Source: Hymenobacter glacieicola
Lineage (GTDB): Bacteria; Bacteroidota; Bacteroidia; Cytophagales; Hymenobacteraceae
DNA length: 64,000 nt
Assembly: GCF_014640315.1 (NCBI RefSeq)
Contig: NZ_BMGS01000005.1
Span: 1-64,000 of the forward strand
Direction of reading: 5' to 3'
Part shown: positions 39,601 to 47,122 of the stretch, in pieces
Layout: every line of letters starts with the position of its first letter
Numbering within the stretch: the first letter of the stretch is position 1
Notes under the pieces: model-generated
Database searches by the model: none
What the model saw: the letters and a program-made list of their open reading frames with translations, nothing else
Told to the model about the DNA's origin: nothing
Position numbers and translations under genes: made by a program

Positions 39601-41538
39601 GCCATTAAGCCGGTGTTCATGATGTCGCCGCTGTCGGTAGCCGGCTACCTGCCGCCGGGCGCCGTGGAGTTCGATTTGGTGGTGTTCGACGAAGCCTCGC
39701 AGGTGAAGCCCGTGGAAGCGTTGGGCGCCATTGCCCGCGGCCGGCAGCTGGTAGTCGTCGGCGACTCCAAGCAGCTGCCGCCTACCTCGTTTTTCGATTC
39801 GCTTACCGGAGCTGGCGAAGAGGCGGACGAGGAAAACGTAACGGCCGACATCCAAAGCATTCTGGAGTTGTGCAAGGCCCGCCAAATGCCCGAGCGAATG
39901 CTGCGCTGGCACTACCGCAGCCTCCACGAAAGCCTGATTGCGGCATCTAACCACTTGTTCTACGACGACAAGCTGGTGATTTTCCCGAGTCCGGGCGGGC
40001 AGGGGCAGTTGGGGCTGGTCTACCACCATTTGCCCCACACACATTACGAGCGGGGCACCACGCGCACCAATTCGCTGGAAGCCCAGGCCGTGGCCGAAGC
40101 GGTGCTGCACCACGCCCGCACCACCCCGCGCCTCACGCTGGGGGTAGTGGCCTTCAGCACGGCCCAGCGCCAGGCCATTCAGGATGCGCTGGAAAAGCTG
40201 CGCCGCCAGCACCCCGAAACCGAGGAGTTCTTCAACCGCCACCTGCACGAGCCCTTCTTCGTGAAAAACCTGGAAAACGTGCAGGGCGACGAGCGGGACG
40301 TCATCCTGATTAGCATCGGCTACGGCCGCACCCAGGAAGGCTACCTGAGCATGAGCTTCGGGCCCCTGAACGGGGAAGGCGGCGAGCGGCGCCTGAACGT
40401 GCTCATTACCCGGGCTAAGCAGCGCTGCGAAGTATTTACCAACCTTACTGCCGACGACCTGGACCTGAGCCGCACCAAAGCCCGGGGCGTAGCCGCGCTC
40501 AAAACCTTCCTGGGCTTCGCCCAGCACGGCCGTCTCAACCAGAACGAGGAAACCGGCCGGGCCCCGGAGTCGCCGTTTGAGGAAGCGGTGCACCGTGCCC
40601 TCACGGCCCGCGGCTACGTGGTGCGCCCCCAGATTGGCTCCCAGGGCTTTTACCTCGATTTGGCCGTGGTCGACCCCAACCAGCCGGGGCGCTACGTGCT
40701 GGGCATTGAGTGCGACGGGGCCATGTACCACAGCGCCCGCTCGGCCCGCGACCGGGACCGGCTGCGCCAGCAGGTGCTCGAAAACGTGGGCTGGCGCCTG
40801 CACCGCATTTGGAGCACCGACTGGCTGCGCGACCCGGCCGCCGAAACCGAGCGCGCCGTGCAGGCCATTGAGGAAGCCCGCCGCCGGGCCGCCCTCGACC
40901 AGGCCGATGAGCCGGAAGAACTACCGGCGCTGGAGCTCGAAGCGCCAGCGGGTATTGCCCGTGATAAAGCACCTGTTACCCCCGTAGCCCTGGCCGAACC
41001 CTATCAGGTGGCTCAGTTGCCGGCCGCCGTGGCCCACCGCGAGCTGCACCAGCACAGCCTGGGCCAGCTGGCGCTGTGGCTGGCTCAGGTAGTCCGCATT
41101 GAAAGCCCGGTGCACCTAGAGGAGGCCACCCGGCGGCTGGCCCAGGCCAGCGGGGCCACGCAGGTAGGGGCCCGCATTCGCAAGGCCGGGCAGGACGCGG
41201 CCTTGCTGGCCCACAACCTGCGCCACGTGCGCCGGGAGGGTGATTTTCTCTGGGATAACGCCATGCAACAGCCTCCTCTCCGCGACCGAAGTCAGCTGCC
41301 AGCTATTTCGCGTAAGCTGGGCTTTGTGGCGCCGGAAGAACTGGCCCGCGCCCTGCGCACCGTGGTGGAGCAAAGCTTTGCGCTGCCCCGCGAGGCAGTG
41401 TTTCTGCCGGCGGTGCGTTTGCTCGGCTTTGCTCGTCTCAGCGAAGAAATGCGGCAGCAGCTGGAGCCCGTGCTGTTAGAACTGCTGGAGCAGGGTAGCC
41501 TGCTGGAAGTGAACGGGGTGCTAAAACCGGCGCTTTAA
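36700..41538 (+). CDS. SF1 helicase with DUF4011, Vsr-type nuclease and DUF3320 domains
   Basis: A 1612-residue multidomain protein. Residues 10-300 form a DUF4011 domain ('SRQELLDLGLRNPLLNF' start). The helicase core follows: Walker A 'GPPGTGKSQT' near residue 362, then a long coiled-coil-like insert, Walker B 'LVVFDEASQ' near 995, 'VVGDSKQLPPT' near 1018, and UvrD/Upf1-type motifs V-VI up to 'NVLITRAKQRCEVF' near 1240. Residues about 1290-1390 are a restriction-like nuclease of the Vsr/DUF559 group ('FEEAVHRAL', 'IECDGAMYHSARSARDRDRLRQ', 'WRLHRIWSTDW'). The last 200 residues carry a DUF3320-like region and a C-terminal wing. This architecture is known in bacterial genomes near mobile DNA and has been proposed for phage defence, but here it stands alone beside housekeeping genes. 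Molecular role: helicase-linked nuclease, probably. Confidence 0.82.
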   Translation: MSAADTATSLAARLEASRQELLDLGLRNPLLNFRASPARGVTVAREESGAVYEVLVRQGKTMYFQGAPGSRKTLKSPDSVQYMSGFTHLEAAEAGVSATEAQARRDEYYQAAQEPVPLPAELPAAEQAALLTDNKLQTDDPVDKLEARLLNTYYTARTSLEETRVNILYLALGQLTWYEAESSPEPRHAPLLLVPVLLERGTAAERFRLRHTGADVEGNLSLQAKLRASFGVALPLPEAEDDLHPAEYFASVSRAIGGLPRWQMHPNTIVLGFFSFGKFMLYRDLDPALWPTDAPLLNHPAIAALLGPDTGFREAATTLSDTAFLDTESPAHELHQVLDADSSQLLALLAVHEGRNLVIQGPPGTGKSQTIANLLAEAIGAGKKVLFVAEKMAALEVVKRRLDTLGLGAACLELHSHKANKKALHDELKQTLSLGRPATAALVADQMTLLPRYRAALNDYALAVNAPLGCSRRTAQQVVGELARLNETRGPVELPRLVLPRLPEWTDADAAHAETLAARLQATLQKVGRPKDLLFWGSELTVLLPAGQEQLAQRLQEAREAVTTLQSAAEALAEHLGQQPVPADRAAAEALLPAARHALLAPGLAEAAVADKSWQERASRINEVLEAGAAYARLRQQYEPLLLPEAWGQQLLSERAAFLSYAGKWWKFLNSDYRKAKKRLQSLWRGPLPPEADAVISTIDAIHETARHEQLLTEASGQMRGLFGNAWQGLRSEWSALAKTHEYLFRTHQRISRKELPAALLAYLTQPPERETLTARLASLEAALARHRSALQALVDALQLNEARRFGPSGRLQFQLFAAQLATLAAWQADLPALRLTTEWNNVAAAVHAEGLPELLLLAERWEPAAHHLVAAVRQTWLEYLQKLAYEQYPALRQFERASHEEMAVRFRQADRDSLYHNRVRAMQQHFEQLPNQQAGGQMLLLRNEFAKKARHLPLRKLMQQAGRAVQAIKPVFMMSPLSVAGYLPPGAVEFDLVVFDEASQVKPVEALGAIARGRQLVVVGDSKQLPPTSFFDSLTGAGEEADEENVTADIQSILELCKARQMPERMLRWHYRSLHESLIAASNHLFYDDKLVIFPSPGGQGQLGLVYHHLPHTHYERGTTRTNSLEAQAVAEAVLHHARTTPRLTLGVVAFSTAQRQAIQDALEKLRRQHPETEEFFNRHLHEPFFVKNLENVQGDERDVILISIGYGRTQEGYLSMSFGPLNGEGGERRLNVLITRAKQRCEVFTNLTADDLDLSRTKARGVAALKTFLGFAQHGRLNQNEETGRAPESPFEEAVHRALTARGYVVRPQIGSQGFYLDLAVVDPNQPGRYVLGIECDGAMYHSARSARDRDRLRQQVLENVGWRLHRIWSTDWLRDPAAETERAVQAIEEARRRAALDQADEPEELPALELEAPAGIARDKAPVTPVALAEPYQVAQLPAAVAHRELHQHSLGQLALWLAQVVRIESPVHLEEATRRLAQASGATQVGARIRKAGQDAALLAHNLRHVRREGDFLWDNAMQQPPLRDRSQLPAISRKLGFVAPEELARALRTVVEQSFALPREAVFLPAVRLLGFARLSEEMRQQLEPVLLELLEQGSLLEVNGVLKPAL

Positions 41539-41610
41539 CGCGCGAAAAGGCCCCGCCGCAGGTGCAGCAGAGCCCTTTCAGAGGAACGGCCTGACCTTGC
41601 CTGCTTGGGG

Positions 41611-41650
41611 CAGCAACCACCTGCTCTGCGTCGGGATGAGCTGGTTGCTG
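41611..41650. repeat. Inverted repeat after the helicase gene
   Basis: Arms of 9 bp (cagcaacca 41611-41619 with tggttgctg 41642-41650) around a GC-rich centre. No U-tract is present, so a terminator role is uncertain. Confidence 0.35.
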
Positions 41651-41682
41651 TGGAAGCGGGAAAAGGTACTAGGGTAGTTGCG

Positions 41683-42057
41683 TTAGCGTGACGGGGAAGA
41701 AGACGGGCCCTCTGGCTCGTAAAATGAAAGCTGCGAGTGAAACAGCTGCAGTTGCTCGGGTGTGCGAAACAAAAACTGGTAGGACTGCTGTCCGTCCTGC
41801 ATCAGGCGAATAGGGTCCGTCTCGAAGCCAAACGTGAGCAGAATGCGCTGCACCAGCAGCGGAGTTTGCTTGGCCAGCTGGGAGTTTTTCAGGTTCACGA
41901 CCATGGTGTAGTTCATGCCTTGGCTTTCGGCCCAGGGCTTGAGCGCACCATGCGCAAAGGAGTTGAGCCGGTGCTTTACATAGCGTAGGCCATCAGCATA
42001 ACTGACAACCAGCCCGGGGCTGGGGAAGGCCGTGACAGCCGGTGAAACATGTGACAT
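41683..42057 (-). CDS. Small protein of unknown function
   Basis: A 124-residue protein I do not recognise. It has no signal peptide or membrane segment. It is moderately rich in Leu, Gln and Ser, with a compact middle ('TMVVNLKNSQLAKQTPLLVQRILLTFGFETDP') and a Ser/Pro-rich acidic end ('EPEGPSSSPSR'). The frame is real in style: ATG 42057 lies behind a TAATTTTG promoter element on the same strand (42113-42120). It is convergent with the large helicase gene, so any link between them would be only positional. Confidence 0.6.
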   Translation of the reverse strand: MSHVSPAVTAFPSPGLVVSYADGLRYVKHRLNSFAHGALKPWAESQGMNYTMVVNLKNSQLAKQTPLLVQRILLTFGFETDPIRLMQDGQQSYQFLFRTPEQLQLFHSQLSFYEPEGPSSSPSR

Positions 42058-42112
42058 AGGTGTGTGCAGCGGAGTAGAGCATGATGACGCAGAGGTGAAG
42101 GGATAATATACA

Positions 42113-42120
42113 CAAAATTA
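42113..42120 (-). promoter_or_regulatory. TAnnTTTG promoter element for the small unknown protein
   Basis: Minus strand TAATTTTG, exact to the consensus, 56 bases upstream of ATG 42057. Confidence 0.6.
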
Positions 42121-42209
42121 GTGGTAAGCATACCTATATTATTGATAAGCTATTGATTTTAAGCCAGGTTTTTTGTGACTCAATAGGGCGTTCAGTTTAA
42201 CTCCGGTAA

Positions 42210-42247
42210 GCTGGTTTTCAGAGCCTGCAACTACGCCGAAAACCAGC
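42210..42247. repeat. 10-bp inverted repeat in AT-rich gap
   Basis: Gctggttttc at 42210-42219 pairs exactly with gaaaaccagc at 42238-42247 around 18 bases. It stands within no gene and its role is unknown. Confidence 0.45.
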
Positions 42248-42388
42248 GTGCTACGGGTAGTTTCTTGCTGAAATTGGCTTGTGCATCCTACCCCTGAAGG
42301 ACGGACTTCGATCTGCTGGTATAAATAAGATATGTGCTTTTCTCCGGCCGTTGGCGAGCATAGGAATCACGCCATTCCTCACACAGAA

Positions 42389-42428
42389 AAGCCTACCCAT
42401 TTACTGTGCTTAGTAGATAGGTAGGCTT
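42389..42428 (-). terminator. Terminator of the EamA transporter gene
   Basis: A 9-bp outer stem (42389-42397 with 42420-42428) with additional pairing inside (ttact/agtag). On the minus strand it runs into TTTTCTG. It lies 32 bases after the EamA stop. Confidence 0.72.
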
Positions 42429-42459
42429 AAGTGGTAGGCCGCGCGGGGTGCTTCAGGTA

Positions 42460-43419
42460 TTACCGGGCCCGATTGATAATGAACACGCTAAGCAGAATGA
42501 TAATCATGCCCAGCAGATGCCAGAGGTTGAAACTTTCCCCATCCAGCAGGCCCCAGCCCAGGGCTACTACTGGCACCAGGTAGGTGTTGGAAGCCGCAAA
42601 TAAGGCCGTGGAGCTTTGGATGAGCTTATTGAACAGGACCATGGCTACGGCCGTGCTCATGGTTGCCAGCAAGGCAATGTAGCCAAAGGCCGTCCAGGCC
42701 CCGGGTACGGTAGCTAGCTTGTGCAGAAACTCGGTGCCCACTAGCAAAAAAGCCAGGGCCGGCCCCCCGATGAACAGCAGCAACAGCCCCGTCACGGCCA
42801 CGGAAGGAATGCCGTGGAAGCGGTGCTTGATTACGTTCACGCTCACGCCGTAGCCCAGGGTTGCCAGCACAATATACAGGCCGTACCAGGCATTGCCCTC
42901 CCCGGTCGGGGTAGCGTCGCCGCCGCTGCCGCCCAGCAGCATGAGCACCACCGTGCCCACCAAGCCCAGCGCAATACCAGCTACCCGCAGGCCCGTGAGC
43001 TGCTGCCCGAAAAACAAGGCACCCACCACCAGGGTAAACACGGCCGTCAGGGCATTCAGCACGCCGGCCAGGCCCGAGGCCAGCTGGGTTTCGGCGTAGG
43101 CAAAGAGGAAGGCCGGAACCAGCGTGCCCACCACCCCGCTCAGCACCAGCCACTTGAAATGCCCCCGGTCTACCTTGCCGAGGTGCTTCAGGGCAAACGG
43201 CAGCAGCAGCAACGCCGCCACGCTCACTCGCGTGGCGCCCAGCTCCAAGGCCGAAAACACCACCAGCCCCTTCTTCATCAGAATAAAGGACGTGCCCCAA
43301 ATGCTGGCCAGAATCAGCAGCAGCACCCAGGCCGACGTGGGCGTTCGGTGGGGTGGGGGCGGCGCAACTGCCGGCGAGGTAGGAGCCGTGGCAACAGCCG
43401 GAGTGGGGGCAGTAGGCAT
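42460..43419 (-). CDS. EamA-type (DMT superfamily) transporter
   Basis: A 319-residue transporter with ten helices in two EamA repeats. The first begins 'LLILASIWGTSFILMKKGLVVFSALELGATRV' (residue ~30) and the second near residue 185 ('GLYIVLATLGYGVSVNVIKHRF'); each holds the paired glycine and proline bends of drug/metabolite transporters. The substrate cannot be told. ATG 43419 is chosen because the longer frame to 43452 runs into the inverted repeat at 43445. The Pro/Thr/Ala-rich N-terminus is likely cytoplasmic. A separate transcript from dusB seems likely, because a 45-bp inverted repeat lies between them. Confidence 0.88.
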   Translation of the reverse strand: MPTAPTPAVATAPTSPAVAPPPPHRTPTSAWVLLLILASIWGTSFILMKKGLVVFSALELGATRVSVAALLLLPFALKHLGKVDRGHFKWLVLSGVVGTLVPAFLFAYAETQLASGLAGVLNALTAVFTLVVGALFFGQQLTGLRVAGIALGLVGTVVLMLLGGSGGDATPTGEGNAWYGLYIVLATLGYGVSVNVIKHRFHGIPSVAVTGLLLLFIGGPALAFLLVGTEFLHKLATVPGAWTAFGYIALLATMSTAVAMVLFNKLIQSSTALFAASNTYLVPVVALGWGLLDGESFNLWHLLGMIIILLSVFIINRAR

Positions 43420-43444
43420 GGGGGAGAAGATTGATAAAATGTAG

Positions 43445-43543
43445 AACGTCATTCCGAGCGGAGTCGAGGAATCTCGCGTGCTGACGTTGCAATGGTAACA
43501 ACGTCAGCACGCGAGATTCCTCGACTCCGCTCGGAATGACGTT
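43445..43543. repeat. 45-bp perfect inverted repeat (CATTCCGAGCGGAG family)
   Basis: Bases 43445-43489 are the exact reverse complement of 43499-43543 around a 9-base loop. Core words are gtcattccgagcggagtcga and ggaatctcgcgtgctgac. The same kind of element, known from general experience as 'cattccgagcggagtcgagg' repeats, is scattered between genes in several Bacteroidota. With arms this long and perfect it is either a recent copy or under strong selection for folding. It separates dusB from the EamA gene. Confidence 0.85.
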
Positions 43544-43563
43544 TATAGAAAGTAGACAGTAAA

Positions 43564-44553
43564 CTACCCCACCAAAACCGGCTCAGCGGCAATGATTTCA
43601 TCCATGATGGCGTGGATTTCCAACGGGTCGTTGCTTTCCACCAGGCGGCTGCGCCACTGGCGGGCACCCTCCAGGCCCCGGAAGTACTGGGCGTAGTGGC
43701 GGCGCATTTCGAACACGCCGGCCCGCGGGCCTTTCCACTCCAGGCTTTTCTCGAAGTGCATGCGGCAGGCTTGCACCCGCTCCTCCACGGTAGGGGGCGC
43801 CAGCAGCTCCCCGGTGGCCACGAAGTGCTTTACTTCCCGGAAAATCCAGGGGTAGCCAATGGCCGCGCGACCAATCATCACGCCATCAACGCCGTAGCGG
43901 TTTTTGTACTCCACGGCCTTCTGGGGCGAGTCGATGTCGCCGTTGCCGAAGATGGGAATTTTAATGCGCGGGTTGTTTTTGATGGCGGCAATCAGCCGCC
44001 AGTCGGCTTCGCCCTTGTACATCTGCACGCGGGTGCGGCCGTGCACGGTAAGAGCTTCAATACCAATGTCCTGCAGGCGTTCGGCTACCTCTTCCACGTT
44101 CTTGGTAGTATCATCCCAGCCCAGGCGGGTTTTTACCGTCACGGGCAGGTGGGTAGCCTTTACTACGGCCGAGGTCATTTGCACCATCTTCGGAATGTCG
44201 CGCAGCAGGGCCGCGCCGGCCCCCCGGCAGGCCACTTGCTTTACGGGGCAGCCGTAGTTGATGTCGATGAGGTCGGGGCCGGCCTCGGTGCTGATACGGG
44301 CGCACTCGCCCATGGTGTCTACATCGGAGCCGAATAGCTGAATACCAATGGGCCGCTCGTAGTCGAACACGTCCAGCTTCTGCCGGCTTTTGGCCGCCGC
44401 CCGAATCAGGCCCTCCGAGGAAATAAACTCGGTGTACATCAAATCAGCCCCGCCTTGCTTGCACACGGCCCGGAACGGCGGGTCCGACACGTCCTCCATG
44501 GGCGCGAGCAGTAAGGGGAAATCAGGCAGGGCAATATTGCGGATGTGTACCAC
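43564..44553 (-). CDS. dusB: tRNA-dihydrouridine synthase B
   Basis: DusB reduces uridines in the D-loop of tRNA using FMN and NADPH. The 329-residue protein has 'LPLLLAPMEDVSDPPFRAV'-type FMN-site start, 'TEFISSEGL', the 'QLFGSDVDT' strand, 'DINYGCPVKQV' with the catalytic cysteine 102, 'GAGAALLRD', and the C-terminal 'MIGRAAIGYPWIFREV'. The start is a GTG at 44553; a TAAATTTG element on the minus strand (44585-44578) lies 25 bases before it. Confidence 0.93.
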   Translation of the reverse strand: MVHIRNIALPDFPLLLAPMEDVSDPPFRAVCKQGGADLMYTEFISSEGLIRAAAKSRQKLDVFDYERPIGIQLFGSDVDTMGECARISTEAGPDLIDINYGCPVKQVACRGAGAALLRDIPKMVQMTSAVVKATHLPVTVKTRLGWDDTTKNVEEVAERLQDIGIEALTVHGRTRVQMYKGEADWRLIAAIKNNPRIKIPIFGNGDIDSPQKAVEYKNRYGVDGVMIGRAAIGYPWIFREVKHFVATGELLAPPTVEERVQACRMHFEKSLEWKGPRAGVFEMRRHYAQYFRGLEGARQWRSRLVESNDPLEIHAIMDEIIAAEPVLVG

Positions 44554-44577
44554 GGCAGTCTATTCTAGTATTTTGCG

Positions 44578-44585
44578 CAAATTTA
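44578..44585 (-). promoter_or_regulatory. TAnnTTTG promoter element for dusB
   Basis: Minus strand TAAATTTG, exact to the consensus, about 25 bases before the GTG start of dusB. Confidence 0.6.
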
Positions 44586-44703
44586 CGATTAGTTCAGGGT
44601 CTTCATATCCGGGGAGCGTCGGGGCTTAACTGACGCACCAGCGTAGAGCCGTTCCACCGCTTCCAAGACCCCCGACCCGAAGTCTCTAAGACCCTAACCA
44701 CCC

Positions 44704-45756
44704 ATGAAAGGTTTCGTCTCCAGCCGGTTGCACCCCTTCGCCAACCTGGCGCTGCTGCTGCTGCTTACCGTCGCCACGCTGTGTATTGCGGGCTTTTTCA
44801 CCATGGTGTTCAACAAGCTGCTGTTCGGGGTAGGCATGCAGGAGCTGGGCAACGTTGCCCAAAACCCCCAGGGCCACCCCAACGGCTGGGGCGTGCTCAT
44901 GCTTTCCCAGGGCGTTACGCTGCTGGTAATGCTGGGCGGCGCGGCCCTGGGGCTTGCGGCCGTTACCGGCTACCGCTGGAGTGAGTACTTCACGCCCCGC
45001 CGGCCGGTACGGGCCCAATGGCTTCTGCTGGCGGCCCTCCTGATTATCAGCAGCCTGCCCGCCATGGCTGTGCTCATCGAGTGGAATCAGGGAATTCACT
45101 TTCCTGGCTTTTTAAGCGGGTTTGAAGAGTGGGCCCAGGCCAAAGAGCTGGAACTCAAGAAAGCCACGGAATTTCTGGCGCGCCTGAACTCTACCGCCCG
45201 CCTGCTGGTAGCGCTGGTAGTGCTGGCCGTCATTCCGGCCTTTAGCGAGGAGCTGTTTTTTCGCGGGGTGTTGCAGCGCAATCTGGTGCAGTGGTTTAAC
45301 TCCCGCCATGTAGGCATTTGGCTGGCCGCGGCCATTTTCAGCGCCATTCACCAGCAGTTTTTCGGCTTCGTACCGCGCTTTGTGCTGGGGCTGGTGTTGG
45401 GCTACCTCTACGAGTGGAGCGGTAACATTCTGGTGCCCATGGCCGCGCACTTCACCCAAAATGCCTTTCAGTTGCTCATATTATATGCCCAGCAGCGGCA
45501 ATGGTCGGCGGCCAGCTTCGACCCCGACTCGACGGAAAGCATGCCCTGGTACCTGGTGGTGGCTTCCCTGCTTATTGGCGCGGGCCTGCTTTGGTACCTG
45601 CGCGAGCAGATGGAGGGCACCCGGCCCGAGGACGAGCCCACCCAGCTGCGCACCTTGGGTAGTACGGGTGTGGCGGTTCGCCAGGCCGGGGCGGCTTCTG
45701 CCGGGGCCCGCACCCTCAGCCACGATGGCGTGGATGCCACCCGCTCAGAGGGCTAA
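44704..45756 (+). CDS. CPBP family intramembrane protease
   Basis: A 350-residue membrane protein with eight or so helices. The CPBP (Abi/CAAX protease-like) motifs are present: 'FSEELFFRGVLQRN' (motif 1 with the E-E pair and R, residue ~185), 'FSAIHQQFFGFVPRFVLGLVLG' (motif 2, F-x-x-x-H), and 'HFTQNAFQLL' (motif 3, H-F-x-x-N). The E and H residues bind the metal. Members process prenylated or small membrane peptides, or give self-immunity to bacteriocins. It lies upstream of cdsA with 128 bases between, in the common Bacteroidota order CPBP-cdsA. Confidence 0.9.
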   Translation: MKGFVSSRLHPFANLALLLLLTVATLCIAGFFTMVFNKLLFGVGMQELGNVAQNPQGHPNGWGVLMLSQGVTLLVMLGGAALGLAAVTGYRWSEYFTPRRPVRAQWLLLAALLIISSLPAMAVLIEWNQGIHFPGFLSGFEEWAQAKELELKKATEFLARLNSTARLLVALVVLAVIPAFSEELFFRGVLQRNLVQWFNSRHVGIWLAAAIFSAIHQQFFGFVPRFVLGLVLGYLYEWSGNILVPMAAHFTQNAFQLLILYAQQRQWSAASFDPDSTESMPWYLVVASLLIGAGLLWYLREQMEGTRPEDEPTQLRTLGSTGVAVRQAGAASAGARTLSHDGVDATRSEG

Positions 45757-45884
45757 ACGCCCCGTAGTGCCGTCACCTCCGACCCATTTCCTTCCCAATT
45801 CCCAACCCTTACTACTGCCCGTTGTCGACCTCTCCCACGCCCGCTTCCCCCACTACCACCGAGCCCCCAGCGGGTAAGCCTGCC

Positions 45885-46802
45885 ATGTCGAATCTGACTC
45901 AGCGCATCATTTTTGGCGTAATCGGGGCCGTGCTGCTGCTGGGTAGCGTCTGGTACAGCGCCTGGACATTCGCGCTGTTTTTCGGGCTGGTGCAAATGCG
46001 GATGCTCTGGGAATTCTACCGCATGATGCGGGAGGTAGGCTACAAGCCGGCGGCTATGTTGGGAGGCGGGCTGAGCCTGGTGCTGTTTATGGGGGCGGCT
46101 TATTTGTGTGCTATGCCTCACTACCTCAACGAGCTACACATTGGGGGGGCATCTCTAGGTACTCTCAATCCTAGCAGCTTGACTACTGGCGACGAGGCAG
46201 TGAAAGACTTGGTGCTTCGGCTAGGTTTTTCTTTGGTGCTGCTGTTGCCCGTTATCCTAATTCTGCGGGAAATGGCGGCTTGGCCCCGCGCAAATCAGGA
46301 GTTTTCACCCTTTTCTAACGTGGGCGTGGCGCTATTGGGCTTGCTCTACGTGAGCTTGCCGATGAGCCTGCTCAACGTGCTGGCTTTCACCGAAGCCGGC
46401 TACGACTACCGCCGCATCTTTGCCTTGCTACTGCTGGTATGGTCTTCGGATATTGGGGCGTACGCGGCCGGCAAAACGTTTGGTAAGCATAAGCTGGCCC
46501 CGAAAATCTCGCCCGGCAAAACCTGGGAAGGGGCCGTAGGCGGCTTTCTGCTCACCCTGGCCATGGGCTGGGCTCTGGGCTACCTGCTGCCCGAACTCTC
46601 CCTGACTTACCGCCTGGTAGTGGCCGGCGTGGTAGCCGTGTTCGGCCCCTTGGGCGACCTGGCCGAATCCATGCTCAAGCGCAGCGTCGACATCAAAGAT
46701 TCGGGCCGCATCATGCCCGGCCACGGCGGCCTGCTCGACCGGTTTGATGCCTTCCTCTTTATTCTGCCGGTACTGGCCCTACTGCGCCTGCTGCTGGGGT
46801 AG
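45885..46802 (+). CDS. cdsA: Phosphatidate cytidylyltransferase
   Basis: CdsA makes CDP-diacylglycerol from phosphatidic acid and CTP, the branch point of phospholipid synthesis. The protein has about eight helices and the C-terminal signature 'SPGKTWEGAVGGFLLTL' and 'GDLAESMLKRSVDIKDSGRIMPGHGGLLDRFDAFLF', where the S-x-x-K-R-x-x-x-x-K-D-x-x-x-x-x-P-G-H-G-G-x-x-D-R-x-D motif is invariant in the family. Length is 305 residues from ATG 45885; a TTG at 45822 would add 21 Pro/Thr-rich residues. The next phospholipid gene, psd, lies beyond an unrelated glutamate dehydrogenase gene. Confidence 0.92.
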   Translation: MSNLTQRIIFGVIGAVLLLGSVWYSAWTFALFFGLVQMRMLWEFYRMMREVGYKPAAMLGGGLSLVLFMGAAYLCAMPHYLNELHIGGASLGTLNPSSLTTGDEAVKDLVLRLGFSLVLLLPVILILREMAAWPRANQEFSPFSNVGVALLGLLYVSLPMSLLNVLAFTEAGYDYRRIFALLLLVWSSDIGAYAAGKTFGKHKLAPKISPGKTWEGAVGGFLLTLAMGWALGYLLPELSLTYRLVVAGVVAVFGPLGDLAESMLKRSVDIKDSGRIMPGHGGLLDRFDAFLFILPVLALLRLLLG

Positions 46803-46823
46803 TGCTGGTTGCTCTGCCCCCGG

Positions 46824-46860
46824 AAAAGCCGAATGACCCAGCGCCGGGCGTTCGGCTTTT
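46824..46860 (+). terminator. Terminator after cdsA
   Basis: A 10-bp outer stem (46824-46833 with 46851-46860) holds aaaagccgaa/ttcggctttt with a T-tract on the plus strand, 21 bases after the stop. Confidence 0.8.
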
Positions 46861-47025
46861 TCGTGGAAAATGCGGCCGCAACTTTTATAAATGCAAGCAG
46901 GTATTGGCGCAAGCAGTTGCAAACCTTCGTAGTGGACAGCCGGCTTCCCTGAGAAGTTGAGCAGCGGGCAGTTGGCTGCTGTTCTGCACCCTGCATCCGC
47001 TTCCTGCCGTATGGCATAAACCTAC

Positions 47026-47033
47026 TACCTTTG
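47026..47033 (+). promoter_or_regulatory. TAnnTTTG promoter element for glutamate dehydrogenase
   Basis: TACCTTTG, exact to the consensus, with a leader of about 80 bases to ATG 47123. Confidence 0.6.
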
Positions 47034-47122
47034 ACCACCCAATTTTCTCGTGCGCGACTTGTAGCTCCCACCGCTTGAGTCGCCTGCTTTTTTAATCTCA
47101 CCCACCCCAACCCCAACCCCGT

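Larger units (their letters stand above)
42058..42459. other. AT-rich gap with promoter, hairpin and terminator
   Basis: A 402-base gap with no gene-like frame. It holds the TAATTTTG promoter of the small protein (42113-42120, minus), the half-site taagcatacc (42125-42134) that also occurs in the 237-260 palindrome, a 10-bp perfect inverted repeat (42210-42219 with 42238-42247) and the terminator of the EamA gene at 42389-42428. Confidence 0.55.
46803..47122. other. cdsA-gdhA gap with terminator and promoter
   Basis: A 320-base gap. It holds a terminator at 46824-46860, then about 160 bases in which nothing is recognised, then a TACCTTTG promoter element at 47026-47033 for the glutamate dehydrogenase gene. 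Confidence 0.5.
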
